Shown here: positions 37,308 to 45,542 of the stretch, one piece after another
How positions within the stretch are numbered: position 1 is the stretch's first letter
How the letters are laid out: the number at the start of each line of letters is the position of its first letter
Assembly: GCA_002869065.1 (NCBI GenBank)
Contig: PKTR01000001.1
Location: 115,118-179,117, forward strand
Length of the DNA: 64,000 nucleotides
Origin: Hyphomicrobiales bacterium
Lineage (GTDB): Bacteria; Pseudomonadota; Alphaproteobacteria; Rhizobiales; Rhodobiaceae
Direction: 5' to 3'
Position numbers and translations under genes: made by a program
Notes under the pieces: model-generated
What the model saw: only the letters and a program-made list of their open reading frames with translations
Database searches by the model: none
Told to the model about the DNA's origin: nothing

Positions 37308-38026
37308 GACTGCCTGCCCGTGACGCCGGAGCCGGCGCTACACGGCCCGAGCCGGAAACCGAGCCGCGGCACGGTCTCGATGGCATCCCTGCAGCCGGCG
37401 GCGGCAAGCTTGGCGCGGAGATTGCGGACATGGCTGTCTACGGTGCGGTCGGACACCGTCGCGACGCCCTCATAGGCGAGTTCGATGATGCGCGTCCGGT
37501 CGAACACGAAGCCCGGCCGGGCGAGCAGAACGCGCAGAAAGGCGATCTCCTGCGCGGTGAGGGTCACCGGCGTCCCGGCGCAGGATACCATCGCCCGGTC
37601 GAGATCGAGCGCGACGGCGCCATGCGCCAGAACGCCTTTTGCCGGTTCCGTGCTCGGAGATCGGCGCCGCAGAATTGCCGCGACCCGCGCGGTCAGTTCG
37701 CGCGGGCTGAACGGCTTCGTCACATAGTCGTCGGCGCCCATTTCCAGCCCGAGAACGCGGTCGATTTCCTCGTCGCGCGCGGACAGAAACAGGATCGGCA
37801 GATCGGCGAACCGCGCCTCCGCCCGCAGCGTCCGGCAGACCTCGAGGCCGTCTCTCCCAGGCAGGCCGACATCGAGCACCACGAGGTCGGGCCCCGCCGT
37901 TTGGGCCAGCGTCAGAGCATCCTCGCCGTTCTGCGCCTGCACCGTGCGATGGCCCGCTCGTTCGAGCGCGAAGGTGACGACCTCGAGGATATGCGGGTCG
38001 TCATCGACGACGAGGATCGTTGTCAT
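37304..38026 (-). CDS. OmpR-family response regulator of the DUF4173 operon
   Basis: A 240-residue regulator with a receiver domain (acidic residues in VVDDDPH, phosphoacceptor Asp52 in VVLDVGLPG, lysine in VTKPFSP) and a C-terminal winged helix (about 130-228, with RTVDSHVRNLRAKL). It is translationally coupled on both sides by 4-base overlaps, to the DUF4173 membrane protein gene before it and the kinase gene after it. Tandem GTGCAGG boxes far upstream of the operon are candidate binding sites. Confidence 0.92.
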   Translation of the reverse strand: MTTILVVDDDPHILEVVTFALERAGHRTVQAQNGEDALTLAQTAGPDLVVLDVGLPGRDGLEVCRTLRAEARFADLPILFLSARDEEIDRVLGLEMGADDYVTKPFSPRELTARVAAILRRRSPSTEPAKGVLAHGAVALDLDRAMVSCAGTPVTLTAQEIAFLRVLLARPGFVFDRTRIIELAYEGVATVSDRTVDSHVRNLRAKLAAAGCRDAIETVPRLGFRLGPCSAGSGVTGRQS

Positions 38027-39639
38027 GGAGTGGCCGGATCCTGGCTCGTGTGCGGGGCTTCATCTGCGTTTGCATCATGCTTGCGGAGTGTTTCCAAGCC
38101 GTCAAGGATGCGCGCGCCGCGCCACGACCACGACCGCCAGTCGGATTGCCGCTCGATCAATTTGCCTTCGAGGTTCGCCATGCAGCCCTCGAGCCAGGTG
38201 GTCGGCCCGCCGGCGGCGCCGAGTTCGTCGAGATGGGTCGCGATGGGAATGAGCGCATCGCTGCCGAGATGGCAGAGATGGACGGCGTCGACGCGCCACA
38301 TGGCGAAGGCCCCCGGCGGGATCACCTCGGCATAGTGGGCGCGGGCGATGTTCCGCGCGCCGATGAAGCCGTTCACATTGGTGACGCCACAGCCGAACGC
38401 GGTGATCGCGATGGCGATCAGGCTTTGCCGGATGAGCCAGCCATTGGTCTTGCCGCGAGACAGACGCCAGATGACCAGAACGAGGCCGGCGCCGATCAGC
38501 CCGATGCCGACGAAGGTGTAGAACCGCAAATGCGTCAGGCCATAGGCGTCGACATAGAGGTCGAGGCGCACGGTGGCCGAGGCGAGCAGCAGCAGCGTCT
38601 GCGCGATCCAGGCGACGACGAGCACGAGCGTGATGCGCGGCGGGTCGCTCCGTTGCAGCGTGGTCAGAATGATGAGGGCGGCAAGCACGGTGGCGACGAG
38701 CAGCGGATAGGCGCCGGCCTTGGCGAATTCCGCGTAGGTCATGCCCTCCGGCAACAGGGTCGAGGCGGGGCCGGTGCCGAGCACGATCGGCCACAGATTG
38801 AGCAGATCGGCAATCGTCTGGAGGAGGAACACGGCGTTGAAAAGGGAAAGCCCCGGCGTGGTGCCGCCGGTGATCTCGTAGAGTTGGGAAAAGCGGCGGG
38901 CGGCGGCCTCGCCACCCTCCGTCGGCTGGTCTGCCGGGCGGTCGAGGGCAAGCAGCGGCCACACCGCTAGCCCGACCGCGACCCACAGGCCGACGGTCAC
39001 CGGCTCAGGGATCGCCACCCAGCGCAGCGGATTGAGGAAGTCGAGCGACAGCGCCAGCCAGGGATTGGCCGGCACGAACAGCGCAAGAAACGCTGCCGTA
39101 AGCACCAGCGGCAGCGACCATTGGCGGAACGCGGTCCGCCAGCGCGACTGCGTGCCGATCCCGCGGCCGGAATCGCGCAGGCTGCGGGCAATGCCGAGCG
39201 GCGCGCGCAACGGCCCGAGCAGATAGGTGTCGGCGAAGGTGAGCCCGAGGCGGATGTCGTCATGCGACGGCCATCCCGCCCGTCCGAGCGCGTAGAGGCC
39301 GAGAAGGACGAGCGCGAGCGCGATGGAGACCGGCTCGGCGGCCTCCACGACGAGCGCGATAGCCGCGAGACTCGCCGCGCCGCGGACATAGGCGTTGCCG
39401 GCGCCGAGCCGCCATGTGGTGAGGACGAAGAGGCCGAGAAAGAAGAGCCCGAGACCGAGCCCGACCGCATGGTTGAACACAAGAAGCTGCGCCGTGACGA
39501 GGATGCCGAAGAGCAACGCCAGCCGCAGGGCCGCGCGCGCTGGCGGCTCGGCGGACACGGCGGGTTTGGCGGTCTCGCCCGGTTCAGAGGCGGCTTGCGT
39601 CGGGTCGAGCGGGGAAGGGGAGGATGTTGGATCGGTCAT
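38023..39639 (-). CDS. DUF4173/DUF4153-type multi-pass membrane protein
   Basis: A 538-residue inner-membrane protein with a Pro/Ser/Ala-rich cytoplasmic N-terminus (about 40 residues), roughly 12 hydrophobic helices, and a soluble C-terminal segment from about residue 460 (HYAEVIPPGAFAMWRVDAVH through LDGLETLRKH). This matches DUF4173-type proteins, whose function is unknown. The start MTDPTSSPS is chosen over an Arg-rich upstream extension. It leads an operon with a response regulator and kinase, so it may be their sensory partner or main target. Confidence 0.82.
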   Translation of the reverse strand: MTDPTSSPSPLDPTQAASEPGETAKPAVSAEPPARAALRLALLFGILVTAQLLVFNHAVGLGLGLFFLGLFVLTTWRLGAGNAYVRGAASLAAIALVVEAAEPVSIALALVLLGLYALGRAGWPSHDDIRLGLTFADTYLLGPLRAPLGIARSLRDSGRGIGTQSRWRTAFRQWSLPLVLTAAFLALFVPANPWLALSLDFLNPLRWVAIPEPVTVGLWVAVGLAVWPLLALDRPADQPTEGGEAAARRFSQLYEITGGTTPGLSLFNAVFLLQTIADLLNLWPIVLGTGPASTLLPEGMTYAEFAKAGAYPLLVATVLAALIILTTLQRSDPPRITLVLVVAWIAQTLLLLASATVRLDLYVDAYGLTHLRFYTFVGIGLIGAGLVLVIWRLSRGKTNGWLIRQSLIAIAITAFGCGVTNVNGFIGARNIARAHYAEVIPPGAFAMWRVDAVHLCHLGSDALIPIATHLDELGAAGGPTTWLEGCMANLEGKLIERQSDWRSWSWRGARILDGLETLRKHDANADEAPHTSQDPATP

Positions 39640-40091
39640 GATCGCGCTGTCCTTGGCAGGGTGCGGCAAGCGGCGGACGCGGGCCGGACCGGCCTTCGTC
39701 TGAGAGCCACCAGCCGTCATTGGCGAGGCGTTCGGGCAGAGCGATGCTCGGCCCGGCGGGACGGGAAAGCGGGAACGGGATGATCCGGGCGCTCTGTCGC
39801 CCAAACGGGTAGGGCTGCGCATCAGGGGCGAGGCGCGAAGGGCTCAGGTCCGGTCGTGTCGTGTGCTTTTCCCTGCCCGCGACCCTGCCGGGTCGAAATG
39901 GACATCACGCGGCGCAATCGTGCAGGCAATCGGGATTTGTGTGCAGGTTCTGTGCAGGAGGGGAGATTGAAAGGGGTGCTCAATTTCGCCACTTTCTGCT
40001 CGGTGGGATAGTGCAAGTGTTGTCGAAAGAACAATCCAAATATATCGTAGTCGCGACTCTTGATTCGCGATAAAGTTGTGGCAATCCCCCT
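39640..40091. promoter_or_regulatory. Intergenic region between DUF4173 operon and the AT-rich island
   Basis: This 452-base gap has two halves. Up to about 39955 it is GC-rich host DNA and should carry the promoter of the leftward DUF4173 operon. From about 39960 the composition drops sharply and runs into the ATPase gene, so the island edge lies here. I see no gene in it; no clear direct repeat marks the junction. Confidence 0.5.
39920..39958. promoter_or_regulatory. Tandem GTGCAGG boxes, candidate OmpR-type regulator site
   Basis: GTGCAGG occurs three times with starts at 39920, 39941 and 39952, i.e. spaced 21 and 11 bases. The last two lie in TGTGCAGGTTCTGTGCAGG. Direct repeats one or two helical turns apart are typical of OmpR/PhoB-type regulator sites. 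The site is about 280 bases upstream of the DUF4173-regulator-kinase operon; the link to that regulator is inferred. Confidence 0.35.
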
Positions 40092-41402
40092 ATGAGAAAT
40101 GACAGGCCAGCTAAATTTGCGGTTTTCGCGGAAAATTTCCGCGGAATGCCAAATGGATGGCATAATATATTGGCGTGCAATTTCCTCGTTGGAGAAAACA
40201 GCACTGGCAAAACAAGTTTTATGCAACTGATTGAAATAATTGATTCTCGGCAGCATCAATTGTTGTTTGAAATTTGTGGAATTGTTGAAGGAATTAATAC
40301 TGCATTTGATGTTTGTTCGCGGCATGATGTAAAGAATGAGGTTACTGTTGGATTTTTGACGAAAGAGGTCGGCGAAGAAAAGGCGCATGGAAAAGACGGT
40401 GTCTTTGGTCGACTGGTAACCTATAAGGTTATTCGAGGTGAACTTGCAGTAAAAAAGGTAACGATAGTATCGGGTAGAAGAATCATTACGCTAAAGAGAG
40501 AGCCCAAAGGGGTGTATTTTAAGCTGGGTTCTTTTTTTTATGACGACGGCGAGGCGCATGCGGAAAATGGAGATAGGCTACTCCGCGCTCATATTAGAAA
40601 GGGGCGCAGATTTAAAATTGCAAAAGAAGTGAAGTGGCCAGACATCGCCTCTAATGTTGTTTGGTTTGCAGTGTTCACCTCTATAGCCACGAGTAGTGAT
40701 GAGGAGCGCGGTACTGCTTTCATGGATTTGAATCCGCCGCTTCATTGCCTGCAATATGCTCCGCTTCGCGCAAAAACACGACGTCTCTATCATAGCTCTA
40801 AGGGTGATTTCAGCCCTACTGGCGAACACGTTCCCTATATTTTGAGGGGTGTTGGGGGCGAAAATAGTGATCTGCGAGATGTGGTTGTCAAATTTGGAAA
40901 AGAAAGCGGTTTATTCGACGATATTAAGGTTGTATCTGTAAAGACATCACTGAAAGATAAGCCATTTGCCCTTCAGATTAAAAAAGGGGGAGGCTATTTT
41001 TATGTCGATGAGTTGGGCTTCGGGGTGGGGCAAGTTCTTCCAATCATCGCGGACATTGCATTCTCGGCAAAAACATACACATTGCTGATACAGCAGCCCG
41101 AGTTGCATTTGCACCCCAAAGCTCAAGCCTCGCTCGGTGAGGTCTTCCTTAAAGCTACGGAAGAAGGGGGGACTTTCATTGTGGAGACTCACAGTGACTT
41201 TATTGTTGATCGCTTTCGTTTGCGATTAAAACAATCAAAGGCTGTAGTGGCGGCGCAAATTATCTATTTCGAAAATGATGAAAAAAATGGGAATCTTTGT
41301 CATGAGATATTGCTCGACAAAGAGGGGGAGCTGGTCGGCGTTCCTGATGGGTATAGGCAGTTCTTTTTAAACGAGAGCTTGGATCAGTTCGAGAATATGT
41401 GA
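40092..41402 (+). CDS. OLD/RecF-like AAA ATPase, likely defence-module sensor
   Basis: A 436-residue ABC-type ATPase with Walker A GENSTGKTS (34-42), Walker B LLIQQPELHLHP with catalytic Glu337, and the H-loop histidine His367 in ETHSDF. The layout and the stretch YVDELGFGVGQVLPII resemble OLD-family and DUF3696-type ATPases found in anti-phage systems, where they sense infection or nucleic acids and control an effector. Codon use is AT-rich, unlike all neighbours, showing recent transfer. Its stop (TGA) shares a base with the start of a PIN-like nuclease gene, so the two proteins probably act together. Confidence 0.85.
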   Translation: MRNDRPAKFAVFAENFRGMPNGWHNILACNFLVGENSTGKTSFMQLIEIIDSRQHQLLFEICGIVEGINTAFDVCSRHDVKNEVTVGFLTKEVGEEKAHGKDGVFGRLVTYKVIRGELAVKKVTIVSGRRIITLKREPKGVYFKLGSFFYDDGEAHAENGDRLLRAHIRKGRRFKIAKEVKWPDIASNVVWFAVFTSIATSSDEERGTAFMDLNPPLHCLQYAPLRAKTRRLYHSSKGDFSPTGEHVPYILRGVGGENSDLRDVVVKFGKESGLFDDIKVVSVKTSLKDKPFALQIKKGGGYFYVDELGFGVGQVLPIIADIAFSAKTYTLLIQQPELHLHPKAQASLGEVFLKATEEGGTFIVETHSDFIVDRFRLRLKQSKAVVAAQIIYFENDEKNGNLCHEILLDKEGELVGVPDGYRQFFLNESLDQFENM

Positions 41403-41857
41403 TGCTAGAATTCATTCTCGATGTGAATGTTGATTGTAAACCCAAGAGTGAAGGGTATCCAAAATATTTGTTTGATGATTTGAGGTCGGCAAAAAGAGTC
41501 CGGCTCGTTCTCGGTGGGACAAAATATCGTGATGAAGTCAAGAAAAAGAAGGGTATGGTGGAGCTTTTTTCTGAGTTTTATCGTAGTGGAAAAGTGCGAG
41601 CTTGTGACGATGCAAGTGTAAATAAGAAAGAGGCTGAAATTAATAAGAAGATTGTTGAGAAATTACGGGTTTGTCCGTCGGAATGTGACGATCAACACAT
41701 TCTGGCGATGTCACTCGTGAGCAATTGTCGAAATGTGGTTACAAAAGATATGCGAATGGCGGCATGCAGGGATAAAATTCGTGGAAAGGTCGGGCATGAA
41801 TTCTGCCCTGACATAAGGCTTGTCACGACCGAGAAAATTTATAGGGAGACGACGTGA
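41402..41857 (+). CDS. Small PIN-like nuclease, probable effector of the ATPase
   Basis: A 151-residue protein not matched to a named family. The spacing of acidic residues fits a PIN-type RNase active site: Asp7 and Asn9 (ILDVNV), Glu45 (YRDEVKK), Asp96/Asp97 (ECDDQHILAMSLV) and Asp116 (VVTKDMRM). The DDxxILAMS helix followed by an xVVTKD strand is especially PIN-like. The ATG overlaps the ATPase stop (TGATG), giving translational coupling. By analogy with ATPase-effector defence pairs it may cut RNA when released or activated, killing or arresting the host. This role is inferred. Confidence 0.72.
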   Translation: MLEFILDVNVDCKPKSEGYPKYLFDDLRSAKRVRLVLGGTKYRDEVKKKKGMVELFSEFYRSGKVRACDDASVNKKEAEINKKIVEKLRVCPSECDDQHILAMSLVSNCRNVVTKDMRMAACRDKIRGKVGHEFCPDIRLVTTEKIYRETT

Positions 41858-42197
41858 AAACTCTCCGTTCTCCTGTCGTCTCCCGGTAGCGTGGGAGCCG
41901 GGGCCGCGGCCTTTTACGCTATTGCAGGTTTTTTCAACAGCATCGCCAGCGCGTTTTCGAGCATGCGGTAGCCGGCCTCGTCCTCGAGCGTCATGATCGA
42001 TTCCGGGTGAAACTGCACCGCCGCGATGGGCTCGGACTTGTGCTCGATGGCCATGACGATGCCGTCGTCAGCCGTCAGTATCCTTGCGTGAGAAAATCAG
42101 GCAGCCTTGCAATTTTTAGGCGCATATAGTTGTCTCTTAATCCGCTGGTTCACTTCAGGCATTTTGTTCTTCTGCTTGCCTTGTCGGGGGCATCGTC
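41858..42197. other. Non-coding junction around the trp fragment
   Basis: This 340-base gap contains the trpE(G) 3' fragment (listed separately). Before it lies a GC palindrome with a short T-run (GGCCGCGGCCTTTT, 41901-41914) that may end PIN-gene transcription. The 114 bases between the fragment and the next gene show no recognisable gene. The region marks where island and host DNA meet. Confidence 0.5.
41914..42083 (-). pseudogene. Displaced 3' fragment of a second trpE(G) copy
   Basis: Read on the minus strand, this encodes the last part of anthranilate synthase: 45 residues from [14 protein letters not shown] to ENALAMLL are identical to the intact gene's end at 42862. The DNA differs at seven positions in six codons, all synonymous. 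The ending also differs (KKPAIA versus GR before the stop). The upstream side runs into a stop codon and has no start, so it cannot be expressed. Synonymous-only divergence means both copies were functional before this one was cut, which points to a relative's trpE(G) rather than a decayed local duplicate. Confidence 0.9.
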
Positions 42198-42722
42198 ATG
42201 ATGGGTATTGAACGTCCGAGCGAAACGCGGCTGATCGTCTACGCGTCGAGTGGTCAGCGCTATTTGCTGTTTGCGCTCTCATTGGTCCTTGGCATCGTCG
42301 TCGGATTCTCTCTCTTTACCCCTGCAAACGAGGGCCTTTGGGATTTCCTGCTTTCGCACGCAGTGGTGAGCCCGTTGATGCTGGCCGGCTTCGTGCTGGC
42401 GTTTTTTGGTTTCTCGCTGATCTATCGCACGGAGATCGACAAGGATGCGGGTGAAGCCTCGAACGAGTTCCTGATGATTGTTTCCCATGCGCGCCAAAAC
42501 CGGCCGCTCGGCAAGATGGAGAAGATCGTCCTTCGCAGTCGCCCGAGCCTTTTTCGCACGCGGATCGAGGCGCGTGTCGACGGGATGAGCTGGCAGCTTG
42601 GTCCCGACTATATCCTTTTTCCCCGGCATTGCCGGCTTGCCCGGGAGATCGCTGATTTTGCTGGCGTGCCGCTCGTCGATCAGCGTGGACGCGGAATCGG
42701 ACATTCGGTGCAGGCGCACTAA
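42198..42722 (+). CDS. Orphan two-span membrane protein
   Basis: A 174-residue protein not assigned to a family. Two membrane helices (about 22-43 and 54-77) form a hairpin after a short N-terminus. A soluble C-terminal domain (78-174) follows, with the pattern KMEKIVLRSRPSLFRTRIEARVDG that looks beta-rich. It resembles small inner-membrane proteins with a cytoplasmic domain, function unknown. It lies between the two trpE(G) 3' ends, so it was either present before the island arrived or moved with it. No ribosome site is strong. Confidence 0.6.
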   Translation: MMGIERPSETRLIVYASSGQRYLLFALSLVLGIVVGFSLFTPANEGLWDFLLSHAVVSPLMLAGFVLAFFGFSLIYRTEIDKDAGEASNEFLMIVSHARQNRPLGKMEKIVLRSRPSLFRTRIEARVDGMSWQLGPDYILFPRHCRLAREIADFAGVPLVDQRGRGIGHSVQAH

Positions 42723-42790
42723 AACGGCGGGAGTATCTCGATAGTGCATTTGAAAACAGAGCGCGGGTTTTGCTTCCCGCACTCCGCGTC

Positions 42791-42811
42791 ATCCCGGCCT
42801 TGAGCCGGGAT
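42791..42811. repeat. Palindromic dispersed repeat (REP-like)
   Basis: ATCCCGGC-CTTGA-GCCGGGAT within CGTCATCCCGGCCTTGAGC is a perfect 8-base-arm palindrome. The same motif, GTCATCCCGGxxTTGAxCCGGGATCC, is a widespread intergenic repeat in many Hyphomicrobiales. It lies between the orphan membrane protein and trpE(G). Only one copy was noticed in this window. Confidence 0.75.
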
Positions 42812-42861
42812 CCATTGTCGATTTCGGAACGGTATGCCGGCCGCTGATCGCGACCGACGCC

Positions 42862-45021
42862 CTACCTCCCCAACAGCATCGCGAGCGCGTTTTCGAGCAT
42901 CCGGTAGCCGGCCTCGTCCTCCAGCGTCATGATCGATTCCGGGTGGAACTGAACCGCCGCGATGGGCTCGCTCTTGTGCTCGATGGCCATGACGATGCCG
43001 TCGTCGGTCTTTGCCGTCACCGCGATGTCGGCGGGCAGGGTTTCCGGCAGCGCGAACAGCGAGTGATAGCGCCCGACGGTGACCTTCGGCCCCATCCCCT
43101 TGAACAGGCCGCTGTTCGGTTCGACGCTGATCGAGGACGGCTTGCCGTGCATCGGCACCGAGAGCTGGCCGAGCGCGCCGCCGAAGGCCTCGGTGATCGC
43201 CTGCAGGCCGAGGCAGACGCCGAAGACGGGCAGGTTGCGCGCGCGCGCCTTGGCGATCGTGTCGGCGCAGGCGAAGTCGGTCGGCCGGCCCGGGCCGGGC
43301 GACAGCACCACCATATCCGGCTTCACCGTGTCGAAGGCGTCGTCGGCGATCGGCGAGCGCAGCGTGACGACCTTCGCGCCGGTCTGGCGGAAATAGTTGG
43401 CGAGCGTGTGGACGAAGGAGTCCTCGTGGTCGACGAGGAGCAGGGTGGCGCCTTCGCCGACCTTGTGGCGCTCGTCGGCGGTTGCGGTCTGTCCGGCCTT
43501 GGCCGCATCGCGCACCGCGCCGCGCATGGCGGACGCCTTCAGTTCGGTCTCGGCTTCCTCGTCCTCGGGCACGGAATCGTAGAGCAGCGTCGCGCCGGCA
43601 CGCACTTCCGCCACGCCGTTCTTGATGCGGATCGTGCGCAGCGTCAGGCCGGTGTTGAGATCGCCGTTGAAATGCACCATGCCGACCGCGCCGCCATACC
43701 AGGCGCGCGGGCTCTTCTCGTGGTTCTCGATGAATTCCATCGCCCACATCTTCGGCGCACCGGTCACCGTCACCGCCCAGGTGTGCGACAGGAACGCGTC
43801 GAGCGCGTCGAGATCGTCGCGCAGGATGCCCTCGATGTGATCGACGGTGTGGATCAGGCGCGAATACATCTCGATCTGGCGCCGGCCGATGACGCGCACC
43901 GAGCCGGGCACGCAGACGCGGCTCTTGTCGTTGCGGTCAACGTCGGAGCACATCGTCAGCTCCGCCTCGTCCTTTCTGGAATTCAGCAGCTTGCGGATCT
44001 GCGCCTCGTCCTCGATGGCGTTCTTGCCGCGCTGGATGGTGCCCGAGATCGGGCAGGTCTCGACCCGCTTGCCGCCGGTCACGCGGACATACATTTCCGG
44101 CGAGGCGCCGACCAGATACTCCTGCTCACCGAGATTGATGTAGAACGAGTAGGGCGAGGGGTTTACCTCGGTCAGACGGCGCGAAATCGCCGACGGCGGG
44201 GTGATGCACTTCTCGTAGAACACCTGACCGGGAACGACCTCGAACAGGTCGCCGCGCTCGAAATAGGGCAGCGCCGTGCGCACCAGTTCGGCGTATTCGC
44301 CCGGCGCGTGGTCACCGCGCCCCGGCGTCCCTTCGGCAAAGGCGAAGGGTTCGGTCTTGCCGCCGCGCTCCAGGCCCTCGGTGGAGGTGTCGCCGACCGT
44401 GAAGTCGTAGTGGAAGACGGTCGCCCGGCGGCCGTAATGGTCGACCATCAGCACTTCATCGGGCAGATAGAGCACGATGTCGCGCTGGTCTTCGGGGCGC
44501 TCAAGCTTCAGCTCGATCGGCTCGAACTGGAAGGCGAGGTCGTAGCCGAAGGCGCCGTAAAGGCCGAGCGGTTCGTCCTCCTCGAAGCCGAACAGCTTGA
44601 CCAGGTGGCGCACGACGGAGAACACCGTCGGCTGGCGCGAGCGGTCTTCTTCCGAAAACGTGCCTTCCGGCTGCTTGATGGTCAGCATCACGCCGGTCTT
44701 TACCGCCGCGAACCGGCTTGCCTCGGGCATGTCGCGCAGCGCGTCTACGATTGCCGGCAGCAGCACCATGCCGCGGTCGTTGAGCGCGACGATCTCGACC
44801 TCACGCCCCTTGGTCGAAATGGCCAGCGGCGGATTGACGAAGGCGACGTCCCAGCGGGTATAGCGGCCGGGATATTCGTAGTTGGACGAGAACACCGCAC
44901 CACGGCATTCGTCGAGGCGTTCGACCCAGCGGGCCGTGGCGCCTTCATACGGGATTTCGCTCGTCGTGCGCGAAATCCCGATGCCGCCATTGGTGGTCAG
45001 CTGCTTGTCGGTGGTGGTCAT
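42862..45021 (-). CDS. trpE(G): Fused anthranilate synthase TrpE(G)
   Basis: First enzyme of tryptophan synthesis, chorismate + glutamine to anthranilate. The 719-residue protein joins the TrpE chorismate-binding component (about residues 1-510; motifs [35 protein letters not shown]) to a TrpG class I amidotransferase (about 525-719) with catalytic Cys603 (FGVCLGL), His693 and Glu695 (FHPES). This fusion is typical of rhizobia and relatives. The start MTTTDKQL is preferred over one 18 codons earlier. Upstream lie a Trp-rich leader peptide and an attenuator, so expression responds to tryptophan. Confidence 0.96.
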   Translation of the reverse strand: MTTTDKQLTTNGGIGISRTTSEIPYEGATARWVERLDECRGAVFSSNYEYPGRYTRWDVAFVNPPLAISTKGREVEIVALNDRGMVLLPAIVDALRDMPEASRFAAVKTGVMLTIKQPEGTFSEEDRSRQPTVFSVVRHLVKLFGFEEDEPLGLYGAFGYDLAFQFEPIELKLERPEDQRDIVLYLPDEVLMVDHYGRRATVFHYDFTVGDTSTEGLERGGKTEPFAFAEGTPGRGDHAPGEYAELVRTALPYFERGDLFEVVPGQVFYEKCITPPSAISRRLTEVNPSPYSFYINLGEQEYLVGASPEMYVRVTGGKRVETCPISGTIQRGKNAIEDEAQIRKLLNSRKDEAELTMCSDVDRNDKSRVCVPGSVRVIGRRQIEMYSRLIHTVDHIEGILRDDLDALDAFLSHTWAVTVTGAPKMWAMEFIENHEKSPRAWYGGAVGMVHFNGDLNTGLTLRTIRIKNGVAEVRAGATLLYDSVPEDEEAETELKASAMRGAVRDAAKAGQTATADERHKVGEGATLLLVDHEDSFVHTLANYFRQTGAKVVTLRSPIADDAFDTVKPDMVVLSPGPGRPTDFACADTIAKARARNLPVFGVCLGLQAITEAFGGALGQLSVPMHGKPSSISVEPNSGLFKGMGPKVTVGRYHSLFALPETLPADIAVTAKTDDGIVMAIEHKSEPIAAVQFHPESIMTLEDEAGYRMLENALAMLLGR

Positions 45022-45077
45022 CGATCCTGGCTCCCGTTGTCGTTCCGCCTGCCGGACGCGCCACCGTGAAAACAACG

Positions 45078-45107
45078 AAGGCCGCCCGGGTGTCCCGCGG
45101 CGGCCTT
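45078..45107 (-). terminator. trp attenuator terminator hairpin
   Basis: On the minus strand AAGGCCGCC and GGCGGCCTT form a perfect 9-base stem around a GC-rich loop, followed by CGTTGTTTT. It lies between the Trp-rich leader peptide and trpE(G), the expected place for an attenuator terminator. The T-run is interrupted, so strength is uncertain. Confidence 0.8.
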
Positions 45108-45148
45108 TTCGTCATCTCCTGAGTACGGACGTGTGACGGCCTCCGCGA

Positions 45149-45196
45149 TTATGCGGACCACCACCACCAGCTCGTGCTCAGCGCTGTCTGTTTCAT
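45149..45196 (-). CDS. trpL: Tryptophan leader peptide TrpL
   Basis: A 15-residue peptide, MKQTALSTSWWWWSA, with four Trp codons in a row. Ribosome stalling on these codons when charged tRNA-Trp is short would let an antiterminator form and allow trpE(G) to be read. It sits 42 bases before the attenuator hairpin and about 128 bases before the trpE(G) start, on the same strand. The four tandem UGG codons make chance very unlikely. Confidence 0.95.
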   Translation of the reverse strand: MKQTALSTSWWWWSA

Positions 45197-45203
45197 GCCT
45201 CTG

Positions 45204-45232
45204 CCATAGCCGAGCCTCGCCCGCCGCGCAAG
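45204..45232 (-). promoter_or_regulatory. Candidate trp promoter
   Basis: Reading the minus strand, CTTGCG (45232-45227) and CTATGG (45209-45204) are separated by 17 bases, resembling the alphaproteobacterial housekeeping pattern CTTG.. / CTATAT. The -10 lies eight bases upstream of the leader-peptide start codon, which would make the leader transcript nearly leaderless, so the true promoter could lie further up. Confidence 0.4.
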
Positions 45233-45326
45233 AGGGCCGTGCGCCCTTGTGACGAATCGCTATGTTGCGTCGCGAAAAATGCTAGTCTTTGCTTCGATGC
45301 GAAGACAGGAATCGGGAGTTCGGAAC

Positions 45327-45542
45327 ATGGCCGACGACAAAGCTGCGGCACCTCTCACGATCGATGCAGAGCTGGCCGGCGCCCACGTCGATACGATGGC
45401 CGCGATGCTCGGGCTTGAGATCCGGCCGGAATGGCGCGACGCGGTGGTGACGAATTTCGCCACGACGGCGCGTGCGGCGGCCGACATCCTGGCCTTCGAT
45501 CTCGACGACCATTGCGAGCCGGCGGAGACCTTCAAGCCATGA
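45327..45542 (+). CDS. atzG: AtzG-like small subunit (DUF4089)
   Basis: A 71-residue helical protein resembling AtzG, the small partner of the amidase AtzE; in 1-carboxybiuret hydrolase the two form a complex. It contains the conserved end FDLDDHCEPAETFKP. CGGGAG precedes the ATG, and its stop overlaps the AtzE-like start by four bases. It is divergent from the trp operon. Small size and pairing make the call good; direct evidence for biuret chemistry is lacking, as no cyanuric acid genes are nearby. Confidence 0.85.
   Translation: MADDKAAAPLTIDAELAGAHVDTMAAMLGLEIRPEWRDAVVTNFATTARAAADILAFDLDDHCEPAETFKP

Larger units (their letters stand above)
39960..42083. mobile_element. AT-rich acquired island carrying the ATPase/PIN module and a trp fragment
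   Basis: The stretch is visibly AT-rich between about 39960 and 41860, inside a genome that is otherwise strongly GC-rich. It holds only the coupled ATPase and PIN-like genes. Its right part (41914-42083) is a fragment matching the 3' end of trpE(G). No integrase, transposase or terminal repeat is visible, so the boundaries are approximate and entry was perhaps by homologous or illegitimate recombination. Confidence 0.65.

Noticed and set aside
42943-45069. Long plus-strand frame (708 codons) opposite trpE(G)
   Set aside because: Shadow of trpE(G) on the complementary strand; no domain, no ribosome site, and the opposite strand carries all catalytic residues.
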